Positions 1-7,182 of a stretch of 38,014 nt of DNA are shown piece by piece (the first letter of the stretch is position 1; every line of letters begins with the position of its first letter). The notes under the pieces are model-generated. The model did no database searches and was not told where the DNA came from. It saw only the letters and a list, made by a program, of their open reading frames with translations. The stretch is taken from NCBI GenBank assembly GCA_022837245.1, contig JALHHX010000016.1:1-38014 (forward strand), read 5' to 3'. The DNA is from Lentisphaerota bacterium (GTDB lineage Bacteria; Verrucomicrobiota; Kiritimatiellia; RFP12; UBA3636). The translations under genes and the position numbers were made by a program.

Positions 1-99
1 ATTCGTAGTTTCAAAACAGGCAAAAGTCTATCAAACCCTAATCTGCGGTGCAATATAATCGCCGTTAGTGGAACCTCCAATCGGAACAGCCCTAGACAC

Positions 100-129
100 T
101 AGACAAGACGGTCTATTTATTGATAGAAT
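100..129 (+). promoter_or_regulatory. Candidate sigma70-like promoter with overlapping inverted repeat
   Basis: A TAGACA hexamer (100-105) lies 18 bp before TAGAAT (124-129), a plausible -35/-10 pair for the sulfur operon, whose first start codon is about 60 bp downstream. An inverted repeat TAGAC-N6-GTCTA (100-115) overlaps the -35, a typical place for a repressor operator. A second TATAAT (54-59) without a good -35 lies further upstream. The promoter call rests on hexamer similarity only. Confidence 0.35.
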
Positions 130-191
130 GACGCTGTTCTCCGCAAAAACGGATGCCTCAGTCTATGGCACTTCAACAAAAGGAAACAACC

Positions 192-2207
192 ATGATGCAT
201 AATAAGTTGAAAATCTGTGGAATCCTGACTATGGCGTTAATAGCCAATATTGGACTTTCCGCCGGCATCGCCGGCGATGCCGAGGCGGCCTCGCATGGCG
301 ACGAGGCCGCTTTTCTGCAGATCGTCCCCGAGACCGAAATAAAGACGGATGATTTCGTCTTCCGCCAATACAACCTCGGCGTGCTGTCGCACTACTCCTA
401 CCTAATCGGCAGCGGCGGCGAGGCGATGATCGTCGACCCGGCCCGAGACATCGGGCGGTATCTGGATGACGCCAAGGCGCTCAATCTTAAAATAACACGA
501 GTCTACATAACGCACTCGCACGCAGACTTCGTCGCTGGCCATATGGAACTAGCCAAGGCCTGCGGCGCAGAAATCGTCGTCAACGCAGACACTCAAGCCG
601 GCTACCCCCACAAGCCTGCCAAGGACGGCGACGCCATCACGTTCGGCAACGTCCGCGGCGTGGTCGTAACCACACCGGGCCACACGCCCGATGGCACCTG
701 CCTGTACGTGTACCACCCGGCCACCGCCTCCGATCCCGATTTTGTGCTGACTGGCGATACGCTCTTCATTGGCAGCGTCGGGCGGCCGGATCTAATGGGC
801 GAGGGCATGACAGCGTCCGCGCTGGCCCGCATGGGCTTCCATTCCTGGACCAAGAAACTCTCGAAACTCCCCGACGCGACGAAGATCTTTCCTGCCCATG
901 GCGCAGGTTCGCTCTGCGGCGCACATCTTAGCGACAAGCCAGTCTCTACCATCGGTGAGCAACGCATCGAGAATCCCTACTTGCAACACAAGGATCTTAA
1001 CGCCTACGTCATGGCTGTTATCGACGGTCTGCCGGAAGCACCACAGTATTTCAAACACAACGCAAAGATGAACCACGACGGCCCGCCACTTGTGGACTGG
1101 GACAACGTCGTACCGCCCGCGCTTGCCCCGGCCGAAGTGGACGCTCTTGCGAAGAGCGGCGCATGGGTCATAGACGCCCGCGACGCACACCCCTTCTCCG
1201 CCCGCCATCCCGCGGGAGCAATCAACATCGGCATCCGCGGCCGCTTCGAAACCTGGACCGGCATCATGATCCCCTGGGGAGAGCCGTTCGTACTCGTCGG
1301 CTCCGACGAAGAGGTCCGCGGGTCCGCCTTCCGCCTGAAGCGCATCGGCTACGATGCGCCCGCGGGCTTCCTCAAGGGCGGAACGGAGGCCTGGGCTCAG
1401 GCAAGCCTCCCCGTGAACACGATCAAGCTCGTCAAGCCCGCCGATCTCCACCGGCAGATGCAGGACGGCACCGCGCCGATCATCGTCGACGTACGCCTTC
1501 CCGCCGAATGGATGGGGTTGCGCATCGGCAACGTGCTGAACATTCCGCTCAACGCGCTCTTCACGGAAAGCAAACGCCTCGCAAAGGATCTGCCGGTCCT
1601 GACTGTCTGCAACTCAGCCTACCGTTCGAGCATGGGCGCGGCGGTGCTGCAGAAGATGGGATTCACCGACGTCTACAACATGGAGGGCGGCAGCGAGGCG
1701 TGGATCGAGGCGGGTCTCCCCACGCTTGGAGCGACCGCAGCTTCTGGCGTCCCCGCGCCTGCCGTGCGGGCCGTGCGGCTCCCGGAGCGCCTCTCCGCTG
1801 ACGAACTCAAGCGGATGATAATGGACATGCCCGGCACGTTCGAGATGGTCGACATCCGTCCGGCGGCGCAGTTCGCGGACTACAACCTGCCGGGCGCGAT
1901 GAACGCGGACGTCGCCGACGTGATCGCGAATCCTGCCTACCTTGTCGGTCCGGCGCCGCTTGTCCTGCTCGACCGGGATGGATCCATCGCCATGGCCGTC
2001 GGCGGCATCCTCTCGCAGAAGTCGCCCCGCCCGATCAAAGTCCTCTACGGAGGCCTCGAGGCCTATTGGCGCGGCTCATCAGCCCCGGCACCAGTCCCCG
2101 CAGCCTCTGCTCCGGCCCTCGCGCCAGCCCCGATCCGGGCGCCCGCGTCGTCGACACCCGCCCCGGCAAAGCCGGCAGCACCCAAGAAAAAAAGCGCGGG
2201 GTGCTGA
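192..2207 (+). CDS. Exported metallo-beta-lactamase fold / triple rhodanese protein (persulfide dioxygenase-like)
   Basis: Probable periplasmic persulfide dioxygenase-sulfurtransferase of the ETHE1/CstB-like class. The start at 192 (not the in-frame ATG at 153) is preferred because AAAGGA lies just upstream and the protein then begins with a clean signal peptide (charged HNKLK, hydrophobic stretch, AEAA cleavage region). From this start it has 671 residues. The MBL domain covers about 45-260, with metal ligands in THSHADFVAGH (His108, His110, Asp112), PGHTPDG (His164), TGDTLF (Asp189) and FPAHG (His236); the HADF variant is usual in MBL-rhodanese fusions. Three rhodanese domains follow: about 315-410 (no catalytic Cys), 415-510 (catalytic Cys473 in CNSAYRS) and 535-625 (Asp where Cys is expected). 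A Pro/Ala-rich tail of about 45 residues ends KKKSAGC. It is the first gene of a tight operon with two YeeE/YedE genes. Exact substrate (glutathione persulfide, thiosulfate, polysulfide) is not decided by sequence. Confidence 0.85.
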   Translation: MMHNKLKICGILTMALIANIGLSAGIAGDAEAASHGDEAAFLQIVPETEIKTDDFVFRQYNLGVLSHYSYLIGSGGEAMIVDPARDIGRYLDDAKALNLKITRVYITHSHADFVAGHMELAKACGAEIVVNADTQAGYPHKPAKDGDAITFGNVRGVVVTTPGHTPDGTCLYVYHPATASDPDFVLTGDTLFIGSVGRPDLMGEGMTASALARMGFHSWTKKLSKLPDATKIFPAHGAGSLCGAHLSDKPVSTIGEQRIENPYLQHKDLNAYVMAVIDGLPEAPQYFKHNAKMNHDGPPLVDWDNVVPPALAPAEVDALAKSGAWVIDARDAHPFSARHPAGAINIGIRGRFETWTGIMIPWGEPFVLVGSDEEVRGSAFRLKRIGYDAPAGFLKGGTEAWAQASLPVNTIKLVKPADLHRQMQDGTAPIIVDVRLPAEWMGLRIGNVLNIPLNALFTESKRLAKDLPVLTVCNSAYRSSMGAAVLQKMGFTDVYNMEGGSEAWIEAGLPTLGATAASGVPAPAVRAVRLPERLSADELKRMIMDMPGTFEMVDIRPAAQFADYNLPGAMNADVADVIANPAYLVGPAPLVLLDRDGSIAMAVGGILSQKSPRPIKVLYGGLEAYWRGSSAPAPVPAASAPALAPAPIRAPASSTPAPAKPAAPKKKSAGC

Positions 2208-2208
2208 C

Positions 2209-2736
2209 ATGAATTCCGTCAACGGCAACAACGGTCCCCGGCCGTTTTCAAACCCCTATCTGGCCGGCATGCTCCTGGGCGGCGTGCTGATTACGTCATT
2301 CGTCCTGCTAGGCGCGGGACTCGGCGCCTCCGGCGGCATCGCCCGGATTGGCGCGTCTTTGTCAAGCAGCATCGCACCAGTCCATACGGCTGCCAGCGAA
2401 TATTTCGGTGCTTGGGGCGAACAACCGCTTCGCTACTACCTTGTCTTCATGCTCGGCGGCATCTTCCTCGGAGGACTGATCTCCGCGCTGATGGCGAACC
2501 GGATGCGGCTGCAAGTGGAGCGTGGAAACAGGTGTTCTGCGGGCCGGCGGCTGTTCTTCGCGCTCGTCGGCGGCGTACTCGCGGGCTTCGCCAGCCGCTT
2601 GGCCCAAGGTTGCACATCAGGGCAGGCACTCAGCGGCGGCGCGCTGCTCCTCACCGGCAGCCTCGTTTTCATGATGTGCGTTTTCGCCAGCGGCTTTGCC
2701 GCGGCTTGGTTCGTCAGGAGGCAATGGCATGATTGA
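2209..2736 (+). CDS. YeeE/YedE family membrane protein, N-terminal half (sulfur-compound transporter subunit)
   Basis: A 175-residue integral membrane protein with about four hydrophobic segments. The family signature RLAQGCTSGQALSG (around 129-142, Cys135) is the motif of YeeE/YedE thiosulfate/sulfur transporters, in which conserved Cys residues line the channel. The ATG at 2209 directly follows the upstream stop, and the reading frame open before it is a shadow of the previous gene. The TGA overlaps the next start by 8 bp, so the two halves are probably translationally coupled and form one transporter. Single-chain YeeE proteins carry both halves; here they are split between this gene and the next. 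Transport of thiosulfate or another sulfane-sulfur compound is inferred from the family. Confidence 0.82.
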   Translation: MNSVNGNNGPRPFSNPYLAGMLLGGVLITSFVLLGAGLGASGGIARIGASLSSSIAPVHTAASEYFGAWGEQPLRYYLVFMLGGIFLGGLISALMANRMRLQVERGNRCSAGRRLFFALVGGVLAGFASRLAQGCTSGQALSGGALLLTGSLVFMMCVFASGFAAAWFVRRQWHD

Positions 2737-4708
2737 CACCCTCTACAACCTCGACGCGCTGGGCACCCCCCAGGCGTTCCTGCTTGCGCTGCTCATCGGC
2801 ATCGGATTCGGTTTTGCTCTGGACCGGGCCGGTTTCAGCAGCTCGCGCCGGCTCGCCGGCGTGTTCTACTTCACCGACATGGCCGTCGTCAAAGTGATGT
2901 TCACGGCGATGCTCACGGCCATGCTGGGCCTCTCGTACCTGTCGGCTGCCGGATGGCTCTCCTTCGACCAGGTTTTCCTGATGCCCACGATCTACGGGGC
3001 GCAGATTATCGGCGGCCTGATCTTCGGCGTCGGCTTCGTCATGGGCGGCTGGTGCCCGGGCACGGCAGCCTCGGGAGCGGCATCCGGCAAGATTGACGCA
3101 GTTGTCTTTCTCGTAGGAGCCGTGGGAGGCGGCATCATCTTCAACGAACTGTTCCCGGTCGTAAAACCGCTCTACACCATGGGGAACCGCGGCGTGCGGT
3201 TCATCTATGAAGATCTTGGCACCTCGCATGGTATGTTCGCGGTCGGTTTAACCATAGTCGGCGTGGTGGTTTTCTGGCTCTGCGAATGGGTGGAGAAACT
3301 CCGCAACGGGCGATCGACCTACCTTGGCTCCCCGTTCCTAAAGGCCTTCAGCGTCGCGTTCATCGCGGCGGCCGCCGGGCTTCTGATCCTAAAGCCGGAT
3401 TCCAACTCCGCTGTTGCGAGCACGAAGATCGCAGCGTCCGTAGAATCAGAGTTCCTAGCGGCCGTCGACGGCGCAACGGACCACATCGAGCCCGAGGAAC
3501 TCGCCGACAGACTGATGGCCGGCGAGTCCGGCCTCACAGTGGTGGACGTCCGGCCCGCCGAAGAGTTTGCCTCATTCCACATACGCGGTGCCATAAACAT
3601 TCCGCTTGCCGAACTAGCCCAAGCGCTTGAACCGCAAAAAAACGCCGGAACGATAGTGCTCTACTCGAATGGCATGACGCATCCCGCGCAAGCCCGAGAT
3701 TCGCTCCAGCGGCTTGGCTTTTCCAACGCCTTCATACTCACAGACGGCATTGTTGGCTTCCGTGAACGCTGCCTCATGCCCGTGTCGCTCCGATCAGAAC
3801 CACTAGACAATGCCACAGCAACACGCGTCAACGCCTGGCAAGCCTACTTCTCGGGTGAAGCAGCTCCTGCCACGGCCACCGCGACGCTTCCAGCCGAAGT
3901 GACCGCGCAGAGGCTTGTCGACACGGCGTGGCTCGCCGATCAACTCGGCACACCGAATTTGAAGTTGATCGACCTGCGTTCCCAGCCGGAATACAACACC
4001 TCGCATATTCCAGGCTCCCTGAACCTTAACTTGGAGAGCTTCCGGGGCAATGTTAACGGAGTTCCCTCTTTGCTACTACCTCCTCAAATACTTGCAGCGC
4101 ATTTCTCACTGATGGGCCTCGAGCCAACCGATACGGTGCTGCTGGTTCCCGGCGATAAGATCCATGACGCCACGATCGTCTCAATGGCATTCGAACGCCT
4201 TGGGCACAGCCAATATGCAATCCTGACAGGCGGGTTCGGAAAATGGCTCGCCGAGAACCGTCCGGTCGATGCCGTGCTGCCGACCGTGAACGCATCCAGC
4301 TATCCGGCGCCTGCAGCTCGCGACTCCTTCACTGTGGACTACCGCGAAGTCGCCGCCGCAATCGGCAAGCCAGGGATCGTCATCCTCGACGTGAGACCGG
4401 CTGCATATTACTCGGGCGAAAAGTCCGACGAAGCTCGCGCCGGCCACATCCCCGGCGCCATCAATCGGCCTTATACAGAAGACGTGGCTCAATCGGCCTC
4501 GTTCAAACCGACCGAGGAACTCGCCGCCGCCTACCGCGCGCTGATCCCCGACCCAAAAACCCGAATCATCGTCCACTGCCGCACGGGGCATCAGGCCAGC
4601 CAGACGGTCTTCGTCCTCAGGCATCTGCTCGGGTACGCCAACGTCCGCTGGTACGATGCCGGCTGGACGGAATGGGCGGCTAAGCCCGGGCTGCCTGTCG
4701 AACGCTAA
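2729..4708 (+). CDS. YeeE/YedE half-transporter fused to three rhodanese domains
   Basis: A 659-residue fusion. The start at 2729 has a perfect AGGAGG (2716-2721). Residues 1-220 contain the second YeeE/YedE half, with motif GGWCPGTAASG (Cys109) and further hydrophobic segments at about 168-186 and 206-222. Three rhodanese domains follow. The first (about 253-350) has YSNGMTHPA where the Cys loop should be. The second (about 392-515) has VPGDKIHD and is also catalytically blank. The third (about 535-655) has a full active-site loop CRTGHQAS (Cys617). With the preceding gene it should make a complete channel, and with the exported MBL-rhodanese protein it suggests coupled sulfur movement and persulfide oxidation or transfer. 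By family precedent the soluble part is probably periplasmic, but topology was not established. Confidence 0.82.
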   Translation: MIDTLYNLDALGTPQAFLLALLIGIGFGFALDRAGFSSSRRLAGVFYFTDMAVVKVMFTAMLTAMLGLSYLSAAGWLSFDQVFLMPTIYGAQIIGGLIFGVGFVMGGWCPGTAASGAASGKIDAVVFLVGAVGGGIIFNELFPVVKPLYTMGNRGVRFIYEDLGTSHGMFAVGLTIVGVVVFWLCEWVEKLRNGRSTYLGSPFLKAFSVAFIAAAAGLLILKPDSNSAVASTKIAASVESEFLAAVDGATDHIEPEELADRLMAGESGLTVVDVRPAEEFASFHIRGAINIPLAELAQALEPQKNAGTIVLYSNGMTHPAQARDSLQRLGFSNAFILTDGIVGFRERCLMPVSLRSEPLDNATATRVNAWQAYFSGEAAPATATATLPAEVTAQRLVDTAWLADQLGTPNLKLIDLRSQPEYNTSHIPGSLNLNLESFRGNVNGVPSLLLPPQILAAHFSLMGLEPTDTVLLVPGDKIHDATIVSMAFERLGHSQYAILTGGFGKWLAENRPVDAVLPTVNASSYPAPAARDSFTVDYREVAAAIGKPGIVILDVRPAAYYSGEKSDEARAGHIPGAINRPYTEDVAQSASFKPTEELAAAYRALIPDPKTRIIVHCRTGHQASQTVFVLRHLLGYANVRWYDAGWTEWAAKPGLPVER

Positions 4709-4751
4709 TCTCGACATCGTGTTTTCTGCGAATCTACGCGCAGGGCAAGTT

Positions 4752-4791
4752 CATGGGTTTTCCGGAGAGCTTACCCCATGTTGTTTGTTCT
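4752..4791 (+). terminator. Weak candidate terminator after the sulfur operon
   Basis: CATGGG (4752-4757) and CCCATG (4775-4780) form a 6-bp stem followed by a T-rich run (TTGTTTGTTCT). It lies 45 bp after the last stop codon of the operon. The stem is short and the loop long, so this is tentative. Confidence 0.3.
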
Positions 4792-5000
4792 CATAAACAT
4801 CCATTCCCCGAATGTTTTACTGAACCCGTGCGCATTTTATATCGGCAACGAACAATCCCAACAATGCTTTAGTTAGTGGCACGTAAAAAACGTTTTAAGT
4901 CTAGTTGGCATACTACGTAAATCTTACCGCCGCAACAATCATATAGATGGCATAGTGATTGCAGATTGCGAGCAAAACCATAGCAATAGGGCATGTAGTT
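4792..5000. other. Non-coding stretch between sulfur operon and RAYT gene
   Basis: The 344-bp gap between the sulfur operon and the transposase gene is AT-richer than its surroundings. It holds the weak hairpin at 4752-4780 and, at its right end, a degraded copy of the RAYT-associated palindrome. I see no credible gene or RNA in the remainder. Confidence 0.5.
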
Positions 5001-5007
5001 TAGGTGC

Positions 5008-5035
5008 AGACCCGGGGCAGACCCTGAAAAATTCC
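5008..5035. repeat. Diverged RAYT-associated palindrome, left flank
   Basis: The sequence CGGGGCAGACCCTGAAAAATT resembles the GGGGACAGACCCC-AAAATTT repeat found three times on the other side of the transposase gene. It lies about 20 bp beyond the transposase stop codon. It is likely the partner end of the element, with several substitutions. Confidence 0.5.
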
Positions 5036-5052
5036 TGAAAATGGGAATGCCA

Positions 5053-6105
5053 TTACGCCACACTCACCTTAGGGACGCTGACCTTGTCCTCCCCACGCAG
5101 CCACCTGGCCGTGTAAATCTCCACCTCGTCGCAGCATTCACATCGTCGAGAGGTGTTCTTCGATGATTTCAAACCTTTGGTTAATTCCCTGACAAACCAT
5201 GCCGGACCTATTGCAAGACCATGGCTAAAATACCGCACCCTGCATCGCAGCATCTCGAAGAGTGTGAGCTTTCCGCCGTCAGCTAGCTCGGACTCCACCT
5301 TTTCCCGCACGAATTCCCGGCGCGCTTGAGGCTTTTCTTGGTGCTCCCGGTTCCCCGTCTCGGGGGCTTCGGAGTTTTCTTTCACTGGTTGCTCGATGAA
5401 CCCCTCGATGGCCGACTCGTAGGCCTGCAGGGCGCCCTCGAACGAGACATCGCGCTTGCCGTAGGCCGCCGCCACCATGGCGCGTATCCCGTTGCGGGAT
5501 AGCACGTTGCCGCGAGTTGCCGCGCCGTACCCGCACCAGCGGTAGACGCCGGGAGTTTCAACGATTTGAGCCCGGACGGGATTCAAGTCGATGTAGGAGC
5601 CAACCGTCATCAGCGTCTGGTAGTCCGGGGATAGCAAGATGCTCTTGAAGCGTGATCCCCAGATGGTGCCGACATGGGCATGGCGGTTATTGTACGACAT
5701 GGAATACGTCTCCTTCAGCGTCTTGCAGAACTGCGAGAGGTCGAACATGCGCCGGCGCAGCGCCGCCTTGGCGTCGTCCGCCTTGAAGGCAAGTCCCCGC
5801 AGCTCCCACGCCTCCCACTCGCGAAGCAGCCGGTCCGTCTTAGCGTCACCGTAGAGCACGCGCATTTTCGCCACCAGCTCGTCATCGTCCACCTCATGCG
5901 CCAGCGGCACCTTTACGAGCATATGGAAGTGGTTGTCCATCAATGCGAAAGTCATAATCTCCACGCTGGAGAATACGGCGACGTCGCACATCAGCCGCAT
6001 CAGCACGTCCTTCTCCTTGTCGTCCATCAAAAACTGCTGCCCCGCGATCCGGCTAATCACATGGTAGTATCCCACGCCTTCCGCCACAATCCGTCTCTGT
6101 CTCAT
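5053..6105 (-). CDS. REP-associated tyrosine transposase (RAYT, IS200/Y1 family)
   Basis: A 350-residue single-strand-DNA transposase-like protein. The metal-binding HUH-type motif is NHFHMLV (His59, His61). The catalytic tyrosine is probably Tyr134 in TYSMSYNNRHAHVGTIW, matching the Y-x3-YxN arrangement of TnpA-REP proteins, followed by GSRFKS and YIDLNPVRA, both typical of the family. The C-terminal half (CRVRYFSHGLAIG onward) is the extension found in the long RAYT type. The start has a strong AAGGAGG 8 bp upstream. RAYTs are usually single-copy, domesticated genes that act on REP palindromes, and here palindromic repeats lie on both sides of the gene. The reading frame is intact. Confidence 0.85.
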   Translation of the reverse strand: MRQRRIVAEGVGYYHVISRIAGQQFLMDDKEKDVLMRLMCDVAVFSSVEIMTFALMDNHFHMLVKVPLAHEVDDDELVAKMRVLYGDAKTDRLLREWEAWELRGLAFKADDAKAALRRRMFDLSQFCKTLKETYSMSYNNRHAHVGTIWGSRFKSILLSPDYQTLMTVGSYIDLNPVRAQIVETPGVYRWCGYGAATRGNVLSRNGIRAMVAAAYGKRDVSFEGALQAYESAIEGFIEQPVKENSEAPETGNREHQEKPQARREFVREKVESELADGGKLTLFEMLRCRVRYFSHGLAIGPAWFVRELTKGLKSSKNTSRRCECCDEVEIYTARWLRGEDKVSVPKVSVA

Positions 6106-6131
6106 AACGCATCCTCCTTCATCTCCACCAC

Positions 6132-6320
6132 CCTACCACACCAGCCTCCCCGCCGCAAGCTCAATTTAGGGGACAGACCCCAAAATTTCGTTCCTACCAC
6201 ACCAGCCTCCCCGCCGCAAGCTCCCGCCGCAAGCTCAATTTAGGGGACAGACCCCAAAATTTCGTTCAATTTAGCGCAATTTAGGGACGCAATTTAGGGG
6301 ACAGACCCCGAAATTTCGTT
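6132..6320. repeat. Tandem array with GGGGACAGACCCC palindromes upstream of the RAYT gene
   Basis: A 61-bp unit at 6132-6192 is repeated at 6193-6266, the second copy carrying an internal 13-bp duplication of its CCGCCGCAAGCTC segment. Partial units follow to 6320. Each full unit ends in an AATTTA-GGGGACAGACCCC-aAAATTTCGTT block; the last block has one substitution (CCCCG for CCCCA). GGGG and CCCC can pair around a 5-nt loop. The array lies between the RAYT start and the pseudouridine synthase gene and fills almost all of that gap. Confidence 0.85.
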
Positions 6321-6363
6321 AATTTGTGGATTAAAAAGCAAACGCAAGCTAGAATGTACCGCA

Positions 6364-7182
6364 ATGAATTTTTCGAACCGGAATATAGAGTCTCCAATAT
6401 CCGAGCAGGATATTGCGCCGTTGCCAGAGAACCCGCGCCTACAGACGCTGCTTGCCCATATTGGTGTTGCCTCGCGCCGCCACAGCGCGGAGATGATCAA
6501 AGACGGCCAAGTGACCGTAGATGGCGAGACTGTTTTCGAACCCGGCTTCCGCGTGGCCAATCCTGAAAAGGCCATAATCACGGTTCGTGGGAGAGTCTGC
6601 ACTCTGCCACGCGGCGGGGTGAAGTCGAGGACAATAATGTTAAACAAGCCCGTGGGGTTGATATGCTCTGCCGATTCGACGCATGGCGACACTGTGTTCG
6701 AGTGCCTGCGAGGCGTGCGTGAACGACTTGTAACGGTCGGAAGATTAGACAAGAATTCCGGAGGCCTTCTCCTCCTTTCAAACAACGGTGAACTTGTCAA
6801 CCGCCTGACCCACCCGCGGTACGGACATGAAAAAGAATACATCGTCTCGGCACGAGGATATTTCGACGAGGACGTTCTGAAGTTCCTCAATTCTGCGATA
6901 CGCATGGACGGCTACACAACCAACCCGGCGCACGTCGAGTATATTGAGCGTCTCCCAGACGGGCCACGGGGAGAACCGCGTCATTTGTTGAGGTTCATTT
7001 TAGACGAAGGACGCAACCGCCAGATTCGCAATATGTGCGAACAGGCCGGGCTGCGCATATCTACATTGACGCGCGTGGCGATAAACGGGCTGCGTCTTCC
7101 TGATGACTTGGCTCCGGGTGAATGGCGCGATCTCACAGAAGCTGAATTGGCGCTATTGGACGAACCAATATCACTCCGGTAA
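6364..7182 (+). CDS. Pseudouridine synthase, RsuA/RluB/RluE/RluF family
   Basis: Converts a specific uridine in rRNA to pseudouridine. The 272-residue protein has an N-terminal S4 RNA-binding domain (about 25-72: RLQTLLAHIGVASRR, KDGQVTVDG). The catalytic domain has the signature GRLDKNSGGLLLLSN with nucleophile Asp129, and a C-terminal segment EGRNRQIRNMCEQAG typical of the family. Length and order fit RluB/RsuA, but which rRNA site it modifies cannot be told. The extra 24 N-terminal residues before S4 are not typical. No clear ribosome binding site is visible; no other suitable ATG precedes the S4 domain. Its 3' end overlaps the convergent oxidoreductase gene by 12 bp. Confidence 0.88.
   Translation: MNFSNRNIESPISEQDIAPLPENPRLQTLLAHIGVASRRHSAEMIKDGQVTVDGETVFEPGFRVANPEKAIITVRGRVCTLPRGGVKSRTIMLNKPVGLICSADSTHGDTVFECLRGVRERLVTVGRLDKNSGGLLLLSNNGELVNRLTHPRYGHEKEYIVSARGYFDEDVLKFLNSAIRMDGYTTNPAHVEYIERLPDGPRGEPRHLLRFILDEGRNRQIRNMCEQAGLRISTLTRVAINGLRLPDDLAPGEWRDLTEAELALLDEPISLR

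Noticed and set aside
1163..1801. Long alternative-frame readings inside the sulfur operon
   Set aside because: Arg/Pro/His-rich translations typical of shadows in GC-rich genes; the other frame contains well-defined rhodanese domains.
192..2207. HADF instead of HADH in the MBL motif as a sign of lost activity
   Set aside because: The HADF form is usual in MBL-rhodanese fusions, and the mononuclear iron ligands expected from ETHE1 (first His, second-loop His, Asp) are all present.
4869..5063. 64-codon minus-strand frame between the sulfur operon and the RAYT gene
   Set aside because: No ribosome binding site and no recognisable protein features; it overlaps the RAYT 3' flank repeat.
6132..6320. 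CRISPR array
   Set aside because: The units are directly abutting tandem copies with no unique spacers of constant length, and no cas gene is present.
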